In this document: positions 45,501 to 58,082 of the stretch, in pieces
Numbering within the stretch: the first letter of the stretch is position 1
Layout of the letters: every line of letters begins with the position of its first letter
Source: Eucalyptus grandis
Lineage: Eukaryota > Streptophyta > Magnoliopsida > Myrtales > Myrtaceae
Assembly: GCF_016545825.1 (NCBI RefSeq)
Contig: NC_052612.1
Location: 43,321,738 to 43,385,737, forward strand
DNA: 64,000 nucleotides
Direction of reading: 5' to 3'
The notes under the pieces: model-generated
Databases searched by the model: none
The model's input: only the letters and a program-made list of their open reading frames with translations
Told to the model about the DNA's origin: nothing
Program-made: the position numbers and the translations under genes

Positions 45501-48392
45501 GTGCTGGCCACAGGCACACTTGAGAAGCTAAGACTGGCACTCGTTCCACCCGAACTCAATAAGTCATTAGTTCCCACATCACTTTTCTCCTTCAAAACAC
45601 GTGCGGAGGCATTTACTTCAGAAATAGACAAAGACTTATCAACTTTGACAGCTTCAGCAGCTGCTTGCTTGCAATCCACTGCTGAGGTATCCTGCTTTTC
45701 TCTCCCTTCAACCGAAGTGCAAGTTAGCATCTCGCTGGAATGACCATCATCATCCAAATCGAAGAAATCCTACAAACAAGAATCCTTAAAAGAAGTTAAC
45801 AGGGACATCAACAAAAGGTTATATAGTTTCCAATGGAAAATAAACAGCAAGTCCGCCTATCTCCCCAATGTTAGTATTAAGATATAAGACATTTTTCCTT
45901 CAAAAATCAAAAGATAAAAGGCACCAAAGGGAACCACTTAAGATGAAAAGGCTTGAATACAGAAAAGATATCTTGACTATATAATTGCACATCCGTTAGA
46001 TAGAGAGAACTAGCAATCTCTGCCTTGCTAGACCATTTATCCAAAATGCAGATTACTTAACACTAAAGAGTTCTTTTTTTCAAAATAAGCCATTAATGTT
46101 CCTCCCCCAAAAAAAGAGCATGTGCACTATATATTAGAATCTGAGGCTATACCTCATAAAAGATTATATGAAGAGAACTTACAAGAGGATGAAAGGAAAA
46201 TACAGAAATTTAGTAAAGTGAACATCTAATTGATCTCCACAAAAAAAGCACAATTTTTTCACCTCATGTGCGCTCATTTTGAATCCCCCGTTTGGTCGCG
46301 ATGCCAGATGGACCAGAAAATTCATCGAATTGGAATCCACAGATTTAACAGGGCCAACAACATCTTTCTTCTTACTCAAAACTGTATCACCCAAACCATT
46401 CACGGCAGCAATGTTGGAAAAAGAAAAATTAGATGGACCATTCTGCTCAACTTTATCTGGCTTCTGTGAGATGGCCTCTCTGGCATCCTGCAACAAGCTT
46501 ACAGCTAAATCATCTAATTTATTGGTATCTTGAACAATCTCTAGGAATTTGGACGAATCAATATGCTCAAGACTCTTAAGAGCCTGTCCACGTAATTTTG
46601 ATGGAGACAACTTTGTAGGTAACTTTTCACTTACGCTGGCTAGCTTCAGATCAGATGCTCTCTCTTTGGGAGGCGAAACTATTTTATCAAGTTGCTGCAG
46701 TATTTTGGAAGCCATTTCAGTAGACTTGGAAGAAGTAGAGGCCATGTTTCTGACAGGAATATCACTGTCCTCATTGTCAACTGATTGATCAGTAAAGTTG
46801 TTTTTTTCACCCAAAGAAAGCAACTTTTGACTTGGGGAAGGGTGGTCGGAAACTTGAGTAACTCCACCTCCAGAGACTGGCAAACTCCAGTTCCTTTGAG
46901 ATAAAAGATTTGGTTTTTGGCGAATTCTTCGTATTGGACCAACAGAGCCTATATCATTTTCAAAGATGGAACTTCTTCGTTTCAAAGCCTGCATTCAAGA
47001 AAATAAGTGTAGGAAATTATAGCAATCTACAGTCCAGTTGATAAATAAAATTTGACAATCAGATTGATGAGTACATTATTAGATCCAGAAACTCTGCCAT
47101 GCTCCCATGCTTGTGATGAGGAAGGTCCCCTATGGCCATCAGCTACAGGCTCAACACTCTGAAAATGATATAAGTTAGACAATGTCACAAGTTGCTATGT
47201 AATAGAAGTTCTATGCCAAAATAAGGACCTTGGCAGGAGTGGGGAGAACTCTGGAATATGGAGTCCGTGCCATGCTGTATATTGCAGACCTGCCGCGGGA
47301 TCTTGGTGTCATATATCCATTTTCAAGAGCCCCTAAACGCGGTGAAGACCTGGGGACAAGTGACACAACTGGGGATTTCAAAGCCTGCTGCGACTGAGTA
47401 AAAATTGTCGAATCTTCTCTGATTGTCTGAGTGCGAGTTCCCGGAATAGACGGGGCCACTTTTGGAGGCCTGCTGCCCATGTAGGCTTTTGCAAGCTCTG
47501 CTGGTGATGCAACATCCTCATCAAGGACCTATAAAAGCACATCCCCACTTAAGAACAATGCTATTTAATACTTCTACGACATAAATACCAAAGATCAGTT
47601 TAATTCATATTCAAAGAATTTTTCATTTGAACTGACATGAGTTTTGGTAAGCCGGCTTTCGCTGCCATTGTCTTGTCCAATAATGTCTGATACTTCTTCT
47701 TTCCCATTAAATGACTTTGATGGTAAATCTTCTGACTTCCTCCCTTCATCTGCAACATGTATATCAGCAGTTCTAGCATGGAGTAGGGCTGTCAACCGAT
47801 CAATCTCTGATCTGTGTAGTTGAACACAAATATCAGAATAAAAAGAAATCACTTGATGGCACCTTATAACTTTAAAAGTGTTCCTCGATTGAATCAGAGA
47901 TGAGAACTGTATCGCAGCTGACATTAAAGTATAACCGACAAAAAGAAGAAGACTAACTTAGAGGCAAAACCGTGGTTCATCCCACCAAATAGGTATGTAT
48001 TCAACAAAGGCAATAGACATCAGAACGGATCAAAAAGTGCACTGGTTAATGTAGCACTGGAATAGCTGTAACAGTTAGTCCAGTAATGATCCACCATGAC
48101 ACACAATAGGAGTTTGGTTTGGTGTGTGCAACCCCATTGTGGCTGCAAAAGGTGACTCTTTGATATGCTTCGGTTTTATGCATTTATCTGTCCACAATTC
48201 ATGCATCACAAATTGACACCATATAAAAATAAGAAAAATTATAATATTAGAGGGGTACTACGTAAAACAAAGAATGGCCATAATAAAAAGGTTTAATCAT
48301 TTAAGTGTCACATTCCTGCATAGGTTCTCTCTATAGTCTAATAACAAAATCAAATATAATCACAAACGACACCCAAAAGATGAGCTCCCCGG

Positions 48393-48424
<32 letters not shown>

Positions 48425-51400
48425 CTACAAGCTGAAAATATTTATCATATCTACAATTGCTTGCCTGGTAAAGGTCTTCTGCTTTAAAACTTTCTCCAGC
48501 TCAGTAAAACAACCTCCCTCAGATGTAGAAGCAGGTTGCTGAACTTCACTGATGGCCACTTTTTGCTCTCTCGAAATGCCCTACACATAGAAGAGATTAC
48601 ATAAAAGATCGAATTTATAAAATACAGATTACAGCACTGTCCATGCACACTTCAGAGTAGTAGATACATTCCATAACCACAGACATAGGCGGAGCAAAAA
48701 AATAGCTATAGACACAATAAATTCATTTGGCTGGTGGACTGAAGCATCATGCCTCTTATTCAACCCATGGCAGAATCAGGAGAACCAGATCAAACTTCTG
48801 GTGGTGATCGATCCTGCCAGATGTCTGCCATGGTCACTTCTATTGATATTGAGTGCTACATAAGTAGGATTAAGGAGACCTGATGTTAATTTAATACCTG
48901 TCGAAGATTTGCCTTTGACAAATAGGCCAATCCTCAGCCGCAGAATGAAAGTAGTACAAAGAAAATAGCAATTGTACAGGAAACTCAGGATTATGCTCTC
49001 GCTATGCCAGCAGACTGAGCTACTCTCTCAGTTTATTGTTTCCATACATTCCAAGTGCTATACCTCTTCTTGTCCTTTGAAAATGACAGCAACAGTATGC
49101 TACTGGCATTGATGTTTAATTGAAGCAAAAAACTTCAAAGAACTAAGTCACATACATTTCTTTTGTCATCCAGATGTAACATCTCATAAGGACCTGAACA
49201 CTGAAAAAGGAAACACAACAGAGGCAATTGTCTTACCTCAACCCAGAAATTAGCCTCCCACTCACCTAAACGCAAAAGATCATATGTTTTTATTTAAAAA
49301 TATGTTCTGGTAACAGTGACATAGACAAGGAAATAGCTCTAGCTCTAGCTCAATTAAATTTCCCACTAAAACATCCTCATTGAGAAAGATCTTCCAGTTG
49401 CACACCAATTCCCAGCCACAGGGAGTCCTTGATACTTGAATCTGAATTCTAAAACTTTCCATCATCTTCCTTTCTCATAAGCAAGATCCTCCCCCAACCT
49501 CCTGATCTCCCATTCAGCATGCCAATTTCTAATAATCGTACTTTCTGCTACATTTAAGTCAAACTATAGTACACTGTATCAAAATAACATCATCTTTACT
49601 TGAAATTGAACTGCAAACCCATTCCTCTTCTGTGCCTAATTTTAAGCACGTCCATGAAGTATGTCCTTACACAACACTCAAGTCTCAAAACAATGAGCAA
49701 GTAGAGTTAGCAGACCAATACTTCATCTCTATCAACAGTCTTTCCCCACGAAGACAGCAGTATCCCAGCTCTGTCTCGGCAAAACATAGTTCTAGTGGCC
49801 TTTTGCTACATTTAAGTCAAACTATAGTACACTGTATCAAAATAACATCATCTTTACTTGAAATTGAACTGCAAACCCATTCCTCTTCTGTGCCTAATTT
49901 TAAGCACGTCCATGAAGTATGTCCTTACACAACACTCAAGTCTCAAAACAATGAGCAAGTAGAGTTAGCAGACCAATACTTCATCTCTATCAACAGTCTT
50001 TCCCCACGAAGACAGCAGTATCCCAGCTCTGTCTCGGCAAAACATAGTTTTAGTGGCCTTTTGCTACATTTAAGTCAAACTATAGTACACTGTATCAAAA
50101 TAACATCATCTTTACTTGAAATTGAACTGCAAACCCATTCCTCTTCTGTGCCTAATTTTAAGCACGTCCATGAAGTATGTCCTTACACAACACTCAAGTC
50201 TCAAAACAATGAGCAAGTAGAGTTAGCAGACCAATACTTCATCTCTATCAACAGTCTTTCCCCACGAAGACAGCAGTATCCCAGCTCTGTCTCGGCAAAA
50301 CATAGTTCTAGTGGCCTTTTGCTACATTTAAGTCAAACTATAGTACACTGTATCAAAATAACATCATCTTTACTTGAAATTGAACTGCAAACCCATTCCT
50401 CTTCTGTGCCTAATTTTAAGCACGTCCATGAAGTATGTCCTTACACAACACTCAAGTCTCAAAACAATGAGCAAGTAGAGTTAGCAGACCAATACTTCAT
50501 CTCTATCAACAGTCTTTCCCCACGAAGACAGCAGTATCCCAGCTCCGTCTCGGCAAAACATAGTTTTAGTGGCATTTTTCTTTGGAAATTAAGTACAACC
50601 TACCAAACTAAACTCTAGGACAACACCTTCACCAAGAAAAATTAAAGAGAGCAAAATGAAAATTCCACCAAATAATGTTACTCTAGGAATACAAATAATT
50701 GAAAGAAAACAATAAAAAGCAATCGTAAGATGAAAATAATGGGTATTTATCTTACTAGGAGGACTGTCTCTTGTCGCTTGTCCCTTTCATCTCGATCTGC
50801 TTCTGATAAAACCATACATTTAAACATAATAGTAAGAAAAATTTCAGAATGCTTAAACTTCAAAAAGAGATGGACTAAGGAAAACCAACATAAACTTGAA
50901 GCATGCGACTATCTTTAAAAGATGAAGAAACTGATTCCTGATTTTATTTTTTTTAACAAAACAGAGAAAATAACTGCAAGTCTCGGTTGAACGACAATTT
51001 CCCACTATAGCACCCCATAGATATCCAAGTCAATCTACAATGCTTTCCCTAGCATCTAGCACCACATAAAGTGTAAATATGATGCTCTGTATATCCACAA
51101 GCCTCATAAGCAAATAAAAAAAGACATTCTCCCAGCAACAACTAGCAAAACTGTAAAGAAATAGCTCTTGATCGGCATCTAGACAGGAAATGTAAACAAA
51201 AATGAAATTATGCGTCACATAAAAACTCCCTTTTAATAGTTTCAGTTCATATTTACTGAAAAAGAATACTTAGTAATATGAAAATACGACTTAGAAAACA
51301 AGGCCAATTAAATTGTACAGGATCACTGCCAAAATCTCTCCATGTAAGGATTCATTTTTCCATCACCCCATACTAGCCAAAAGGCACAAAAATCGCAAAA

Positions 51401-52163
51401 AGACACCAACTTGCAGAGCGTATAGCATCCTAACTACAGTGCCAGGTCGGGAGAACCTCATGAATACTTCCACTTTAACAATTTAATCCTCAATGATAAT
51501 CGCGACTAACTAACAAACGGTAGCATCACTTCAACACTCAAACCCTACTTCCTGGCATTACTGATAACTCGTAATCAGGAAGCCAGAGAAAACCAAAAAT
51601 TAAACATTTCATAGAGCAGAAAAACCATTACAGAGAACTACCTAAGAGAAATTTTGCACGGAGAAGAACCAAAGCCAGAAAAACGAGCTTCACAACGGCG
51701 AAACCGGCAGAGAAGTCCGATTACAGAAGGACGCTTCGGTCGGCCAATAACCGCGGAAAGAGGAAAAAACCAGCACACAGAGAGCCCAAGAAACGAAAAA
51801 AAAAAGCGCAACTCCAAAGAGCAGAAGCAGAGCCGGCGTACCTGGCGGCTGCGGCCGCGGAGGCGGAGGCGTAGGGGGCTGCGTGAGGCGCTTCCTGAAG
51901 ACGGAGGCGAAGAGCCGGTGCGCGCCGGCGGCGAGGAGCCTTTGGGCCGGATCGACGATCCTCCTCAACCAGCCGTCGCCGGCCCCACCGCCGACGCCGG
52001 GGACGGCGCCGGCATTCCGGAACGCGACCGGGGGGCGGTCGTACGGCGTCGCCTGGTGCCTCCGGTAGGGTTTCTTCCGGAACTTGCCCCCCGCGCCACC
52101 GCCGCCGCTGCCCCCGCCCCCGGGGGCATCGTACGGGCTCCTCTCGCTCTGGGACGTCGCCAT
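42506..52163 (-). CDS. NUP1: Nuclear pore complex protein NUP1/NUP136, nine exons
   Basis: Exons (minus strand): 51842-52163, 50756-50802, 48465-48580, 47637-47811, 47229-47528, 47075-47158, 46263-46988, 45210-45769 and 42506-44411. Phases agree across all eight introns and the CDS is 4236 bp, 1411 residues. The N-terminus has the KFRKKPYRRHQATPYDRPP motif and the amphipathic WLRRIVDPAQRLL helix region conserved in plant NUP1. Later come SEIDRLT, SPAELAKAYMGSRP, RSAIYSMARTPYSR and FENDIGSVGPIRRIRQK, all family landmarks. The C-terminal half is rich in FG and SFG repeats typical of disordered nucleoporins, and the end is GRKIIKVKHKQRRK. NUP1/NUP136 is the plant counterpart of the basket nucleoporin Nup153, acting in mRNA export and nuclear shape. 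Oddities: intron 3 has a GC donor, intron 2 holds a 258-bp tandem array, and a 20-residue repeat occurs near the C-terminus. Exon 2 (47 bp) is the least certain, but its length is needed to keep phase. Confidence 0.93.
42598..42945 (-). repeat. 60-bp in-frame minisatellite in the last exon of NUP1
   Basis: GATCTAAACTGCCAGAAGCC recurs at 42601, 42661, 42721, 42781, 42841 and 42901, exactly 60 bp apart. Each unit encodes 20 residues of the form NPFMASGSLDLG-x-GST-x-P-x-P. Six units cover about residues 1266-1382, just before the basic C-terminus. The units are nearly identical, so the expansion is recent. Each unit adds one NPF motif rather than an FG motif. Confidence 0.95.
48463..48464 (-). 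other. Non-canonical GC splice donor of NUP1 intron 3
   Basis: Exon 3 ends ACCAG and the intron begins GCAAGC on the minus strand. The split Arg codon is completed by the first base of exon 4 at 47811 after ACACAG, giving the conserved TFTRSEIDRLT. No GT nearby keeps the frame. AG/GCAAG is the classic context of GC-AG introns. Confidence 0.8.
49547..50573. repeat. 258-bp tandem array (four copies) in NUP1 intron 2
   Basis: The GCTACATTTAAGTC landmark falls at 49547, 49805, 50063 and 50321, each 258 bp apart, and the copies are almost identical. A C/T site in CATAGTT(C/T)TAGTGGC alternates C, T, C, T along the array, so it looks like a doubled dimer. Because 258 is a multiple of three, a 328-codon frame runs antisense to NUP1 at 49632-50618. 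It has 86-residue repeats and no known domain, and I regard it as a by-product. Confidence 0.95.
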
Positions 52164-52220
52164 GGGGGGGTTGCAAAGGAAGTTATAGGCCGGCGGGAAG
52201 CCCTTGTCGGCTCGCCTGGT

Positions 52221-52255
<35 letters not shown>

Positions 52256-52440
52256 TTCGGCTTCGGCTCCGCTTCGCTCGGCTCTGGCTTCGCTAGGCTC
52301 GGCTCGGCTCGGCTCGGCTCGGCTCCTGGGGAGAGAGGTCACGAAGGGAGCGGAAGAGAGAGAAAGCGGGGGAGGAGGAAATTAGGGTTTTTAATTTTCC
52401 GCGCAGCGAGAGAGAGAGAGCGGTATTGCGATATTGAAAG
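52164..52440 (-). promoter_or_regulatory. 5' flank of NUP1 with hexamer and pentamer repeats
   Basis: Immediately before the ATG lie a (GGCTCC)n microsatellite at about 52222-52257 and a (GGCTC)n run at about 52296-52325, in what is probably the 5' leader, followed by an AGAGAG tract. A long GC-rich frame on the plus strand across this region is a shadow. Confidence 0.5.
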
Positions 52441-54339
52441 GTAAAAAAAAAAAAAAAAAAAAAATGGAAACGCGAGTGACCCGGCGTACGTGTGCATTTG
52501 CGACCCTGACGGCGGGGTGGTAACGTGACCGGCTGTTGCTTTCGGCTGCGTCACAGTCGCTTTAGATCCGTCCTTTTTTTTCGGGGCGCGGGGGATCTGG
52601 GGAAAATGGACGGCTAGGGGGAGAAGATCGGTGAACTGCCGGGTGAGAGTAGTAGAGAAGATCCGTGAAAATTGATGGGTTGTGACTACAAACGGTCGAT
52701 TATCATGCATCTCGACTTTATCATATTCGTTGATCATATGAAATCCGTGAAAATTGTTGAGTTGCAATAGTAAATGATCAACAAGCCACGATCTGCGTTA
52801 ATATTTTTCATATTCTTGGAGATGTTTGTATGGAAATTTATATGAAAGATTTGGATAGTCTTGACTATTTCCAGGAGCAACTTGAAAAAGAAGGAGTCTC
52901 GATGGAATTGACGACTTTTGAAATTTAAGATGGAGCAAGCACTAAAATAGTATCCAAAAGATAAAGTACAAGTTTGGATATGAGCAAATTTTTAAATTAT
53001 TTCATCTGAATTCTGAAACGTAAAATTAAAAGATATTCTTAAAACATACATTTTGAAACGAGGATAAAAAGGTATAGAGCAACTTGAAAGAGAAGGAGTC
53101 CTCGATGAATTTGAGGGTTTGTAGAACTTAAAAGATTGGAGGAAGCACTAGAATAGTACCCCAGAAGAATAAATACAAGTGATGTGGGACCGAAAGCGTG
53201 CAGCATTTGAAAGTGGGAGATGGCCAAAAGCTGTCTAGAGGGGAGGTGATGGGTATATGCTCTTTCTTCATGGCATGGATTCTTCTTGGCTCTTTCAGCA
53301 CCAAAAGGGAAATGATAGATTTTTGGGGTCGTTATAGATCTCTCCCTTTACTTGTCGTCCCCTGGGACGTGTGGGTATTGTACATTTCACTTTTTAATCG
53401 ATTAAATATATCACGTGTTGCTGTCGTGTGATATATCCGTCATAAAATGTTTTTTTTTTGTAATGAACTAATGCTTTTGGACTTGTGTCGATCATGAACA
53501 ATCAAGAACACAACCATGTATGCGTGCGTACACATGTAGAATTGGTGTTACATCGATCATAAAGACCATGTGGATCAAAACTATATAGATCGCTCTGTCC
53601 ACGTGGTCAATGGGTTCAAATTGTTCTGGTCCACAATCGAGGACTACATGCATTATCTTTTACTTAAATAGTTGCATGTTATTGATAATAATTCATGTTT
53701 AAATGTTTTCTAAATGATCATAAAATATTTTTTCGAGTAAGAAGAATTGCAAGTTTTCTTTACCTTTTCTTGATGAAGATGATTTCCAATGCCTAGTCCA
53801 AGTTGTATTTGGCGATCATGATAAAATTCAAGATAAGACAAGAAAAAAAAAATTATCCTGCATTTGGTACTTGTTTAAGATAAGATAAAGTCGAATATAA
53901 ATATGATATACTCTGGATAAAATTATTTTATAAGGGAGGTGGGATAAGGGCGAATAAGATTTTAATATCCATAATAAAAAAGTTTTTTTCTCAAATAACA
54001 GATTTTTTAAATTAACAAATTAGGATTATATTTCAATTTAATGATATTTGAATTCTAATATAAGAAAATCAAAATAAGAAAAAAATTAAAAATTTTAATT
54101 TTAATTTTAATTTAATCATTTATATATATTACATATTTTAGGTGTTTTAGTATTTTAGGTATATTAGTACAATTTTCTATTTAGTAAAATTTTATTAGAG
54201 AATGATGGAAATGGAAGAAAGAAGTAAAAAAAAAAAACTTTAAAAAGAGAGAAAATAAAATAAAATAAAAATAAAGTAGACCGAGTATCGCAAGAAATTT
54301 TTATAATAAAATTTGTGATTCATATATGCATTTATATCA

Positions 54340-54384
<45 letters not shown>

Positions 54385-55420
54385 GATATGAATATATCCG
54401 ACTTTATTATTACAATCATCAAATAGTAGATATGATATGACAAAATTTTATAAATTTATATTCTATTCTATCAGTCATATCTTTGCTAGAAATCTAGATG
54501 ATAAAAGATAGCCTTATAATCATCCATGGAGACTTCACTCTCCCACAATTTAAACCATATGGGCTCCGAGCAAATCTCCCTGCTAAGCAAACTCGAACCT
54601 CACTCGCCATTTCCTTGTTGCTTGGCGCAAAAAAGAAATAAAAAGGAAGGAGTTTTGAGTCTTTATTTCCGTGGAAGTTCATTCTGTACTTGATGAACGT
54701 ACTGGCAAACTTGCCAGACGATGATATCGAAACCAAGAAGTGTGTAGTTCGGGAGGAAGCTTATGGAGATGAAGTCATAAAGCTTTGCCTTCAGGTACAC
54801 CCTTACTATCTTGGTCACCAGGTTATGTATGAGGAGATAAAGTGCTCGTTAAGTTCAATCTAACGTAATCGTCAGGATTAGAAGAGTGAGTGGCTTACTG
54901 ATGGAGCCTGTCATTTGGTAGGTGGTAGTTATGTATAGATAATTGAATGTTGACATGCAACCATATCCTCTCGTTTTTCTTAACTATAAAGAATGAGGTC
55001 ACTTCACTTTTGGTGATGAGTAAATATGTATATAGACACACCAAAGGGATGTGTGTTGGCATCACAGCATTAGACGTATGAAGTTTGTAAAATATGAATG
55101 GAGTCACTTCACTTTTTCCCGATTTGACTTCTCTTGTGTGTAGAATTCTTGTCTTTTTCAAATCGTCATTTCAGGCATTTCATAATAGGAGCGACAAGTC
55201 CCAGACAACATTGACGGAAAGATGGTGATCCGAATGGACTTGTTCTCTGTGCATGCTTGAATGTGAATGTTGTCCATTTGTGTCGACGCTTCTCTGGACT
55301 CGACGATGACACAGGGCAAAGCATTGTGGGCCTCCCATTCGAAATTGGCAACGGTACTAGAATTATAGCAGATGGCTTCTATGTTCTGAGGTTATTCTCT
55401 AGCTGGTGGATACAACCGGT
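52441..55420. other. Intergenic region
   Basis: Contains A runs near 52443-52464, an imperfect doubling around 52851-52945 and 53070-53165 (AGCAACTTGAAA-x-AGAAGGAGTC and GGAAGCACTA-x-AATAGTA motifs), and a TA microsatellite at 54344-54379. A possible exon relic at 54675-54794 is listed separately. I see nothing else gene-like. Confidence 0.45.
54675..54794 (+). other. Possible exon relic of an unidentified gene
   Basis: Forty codons read without a stop and have a natural composition (KFILYLMNVLANLPDDD then IETKKCVVREEAYGDEV). They end CTTCAG directly before a GTACAC that could be a splice donor. The protein is not recognised and no partner exon was found, so this is a guess based on composition and the donor. 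Confidence 0.25.
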
Positions 55421-56456
55421 GCATTTGGGAACTATTTTTGGGGAAAGTCCTTGGGAAAATGCAAAGACATTTGAGTTAAAGGTGTTTTTCAAAATGCAAC
55501 CGTGTTTGATAAATTGTATTTTGAAAGCCTGTTTGAGAAGTACTTTGAACAAAATAGTGTCTAGGGAATTACATTTACAAAGGATCTTTGTGATAAAAAA
55601 AAATTGGCAAAAGAAAAATTAAAAAATATTGATCGGCAAGGGCAGCAACCGCCGGCGATCTCCAGCGACCTCCGACGACCCCGGATCTGGGGCGGCGAGG
55701 TCGCGTGACGTCGCCTCGACCTCGGGCGACCTCGGATCTGGGCGGCGAGGTCGCACGACACCGCCTCGACCTCCGGCGACCTCGATTCGGGGCGTCGAGG
55801 TCGCGGGAGGACCACGCCGCCTCGAATCTGGGTCGCGCGACCTCGTTGCCCCCGGATCTGGGTCACGCGACCTCGCTGCCCCCGGATCTGGGGGCGGCGA
55901 GGTCGCGGGAGGTCGCACGGCGCCGCCGCGACCCGCAGATCCGGGCGGCGAGCGCGACCCGATCCGGTCGCCGCTCGAGCCTCCGGCACCAGATCTGGTC
56001 GCGACTAGACCTGCGACTAGATGGGTCGCGTGGCCCCGGTGAGCTCCGTGCGGAGGTCGCGGTGCGGCAGGCGACGGTTGCCGGCGACCACGTGCGTTTG
56101 GCCACCAGATTTGCGACTCGCGGAAGTCGCCCAAATCTCCGACGAAGATCGCCTAGGTCGCGGTGTCTCTCTACGCTCGGAGAAGATGAACAGTGCTTGA
56201 TAAAGGCACGCACCCGGAAAATCAAAAAATTCGTGAGGATAATTTCGGAAAAAAAAAAAAAATGTGAACAGTGCGGGGCGTGGCATGCCGAAAAAGCCGA
56301 AAGCCCAAGGCAGGTCTCCCCTGCCTTGGGCTTTCAGCCTTCACAAGGCTGGCATTTGGAGAAGGTGGGTTCAAAATTTTTTGCCAAACGGGCTGGCATT
56401 TGCCCAAGTATCTTTAGGCCTCCAAAGGGCTTTGGGAAGTGGTTCCCAAATTGACC
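55421..56456. mobile_element. MITE-like element with GC-rich core
   Basis: Left end CATTTGGGAACTATTTTTGG and right end CCACTTCCCAAAGC-type sequence (GGTTCCCAAATTG) are inverted copies. The core at 55650-56200 is a GC-rich series of GACCTCGGATCTGGG-x-GGCGAGGTCGC strings. A perfect hairpin lies at 56299-56335. The flanks (ACCGGTG and ACCCAACGTG) do not show a clean target duplication, so the superfamily is open. Confidence 0.55.
56299..56335. repeat. Perfect 16-bp inverted repeat with 5-bp loop
   Basis: GAAAGCCCAAGGCAGG (56299-56314) and CCTGCCTTGGGCTTTC (56320-56335) pair perfectly around TCTCC. It lies inside the MITE-like element, close to its right end. Confidence 0.9.
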
Positions 56457-57967
56457 CAACGTGCTGAGGCTTTTTTCTGATGTAATGGTGATGTCGGCAA
56501 TTAGCACACATACAGAAACAAAAAGTGCATCTTATTCCTTTATCATTGAGTGACATTCAAACTTCTCTGCCTGATTCGCCCTCCGATGAGAGCAGGAAAG
56601 GAACAATCTTGCTCTCACTGCTTTCCCTTTACTCTCTTGCGGAATCGATGCATATTCTTTTTACTATAATACATGATTTGTAGATGAACTTTGAGAACCA
56701 TAACTTTTTGGAGGTTGAATGAGACCCAAATGATCCTAAGTGCAATTTGCGGGGTGTGCCCTGTTATTGCCGATATCTTGGTTGTATCTTAGTCAACACT
56801 TATGGGTGGAATGTGATTTACCGGATGTATATGGACATAGCTAGTGCATACTAGCCGTGGAGATCGGGGTATGATCGCGCTCTGTTCTTGACATCCATGA
56901 CAGGAGATTTGATTCGGCGTTGTCTCTCTCTCTCTCTCTCACACGTACATTGGGCGAATACAGTGGATATTCCATAATTCAAAGTCGGACATGGAGTTGC
57001 ATCAGACCATCTTGCCTGTTGCTTTTGCTCTTGCATCGAAATAGAAATTGGAAGATCATGTGAATCACGTATACGCTTTATGGACAACACTCTCTGCACA
57101 ATTTCTGCAAGAGAACCTCCGAATTTCCTCCCGACAAAGACCCGAGCATAAGTTTGGAATTATCAACTTCAAGATAATTCTTGATGACTGAATCAGAGGC
57201 ATGTAGCTGTCTTAGTGTGCTGCATAAGCTAACTCCAAGAAACACTGCGATAACAAGAGTTCCTCCAGTGAATTTCCTGTCAAAGGTTCCAAATTATCAT
57301 AATTTTCTCTCGAAACAAGAGTGGACCTTATCCGCCTGTTTTCTTTAATATATTTTTCCTGAATATGTAATCACAGATCTTTTACTGCTCTTGCATCCAT
57401 CTAACGAATCATACAGTATTTTGAAACCCAATTGCCATGATGCAGCATGACGAGCACGTCGGGCTATCCTGCATACATGTGGGGCTATATATTTATTTCC
57501 TGGGGATAAGACTTTCGGACAGGGACCAGAGAGACCCAAAATGGTTGAGCCACTCATAAGGTGAAACATGGAGCTTGAATGCACGTTCTGTAATGGTTTG
57601 AATACAAAAATCTCACTCCCTTGTCCCGTCCTCATTCCTCATAGTCCTGCAGGAAAGATTTCTAAGGAAAACCGGTAGCTTCTCCACCCACTAATTTTTT
57701 CTGTGTAGCTGATGATGATGGTGAGATCATACTTAGAGCGTTGGAGAATGAAGGTGTCTCGTTCTATCCCAAAATATTTCCCTTGAGGTTGATATCTTGC
57801 TTTACTGGTGTGACCTGCAAGTTTTTAAGTTTGACCGGTGAGAGAGGACTCTTGAAGTGATTCGCAAGTGGAGGCCCACGCGAAAAGATCATTGCTTGAG
57901 TAACCTTTTGGTTAACATACATGGATCTGGCAAGGTGGTTAAGATTGATTCTAGGTTGACCGAAGAA
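56457..57967. other. Region upstream of the F-box pseudogene, possible minus-strand relics
   Basis: A minus-strand frame at 57345-57635 starts with ATG and encodes 96 residues that I do not recognise. Further broken minus-strand coding-like stretches lie at 56851-57290. On the plus strand, 57700-57960 reads as a broken F-box-associated-like tail (VFKFDR, one stop, then ERTLEVIRKW) in the frame of the F-box gene. None can be called a gene. Confidence 0.3.
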
Positions 57968-58082
57968 ATGGTGGACTTTCCTTACGAAATAATTGGTGAA
58001 ATCTTGATCCGCCTACCTGCTAAATCCCTAGTCCAGTTCCGTTGCATATTGAAATCATGGAATGCTCACCTCACCAGTCAAT

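Noticed and set aside
49632..50618. 328-codon plus-strand frame with 86-residue repeats
   Set aside because: It is antisense inside a NUP1 intron and exists because 258 is divisible by three. No known domain and no promoter signs.
51654..52385. 243-codon plus-strand frame opposite NUP1 exon 1
   Set aside because: Shadow of the GC-rich first exon and its microsatellite leader; low-complexity Arg/Pro/Ala translation.
55166..55622. Frames on both strands suggesting a small gene at 55166-55622
   Set aside because: Neither strand gives a recognisable domain, splice structure or consistent start, and the plus frame runs into the MITE-like element.
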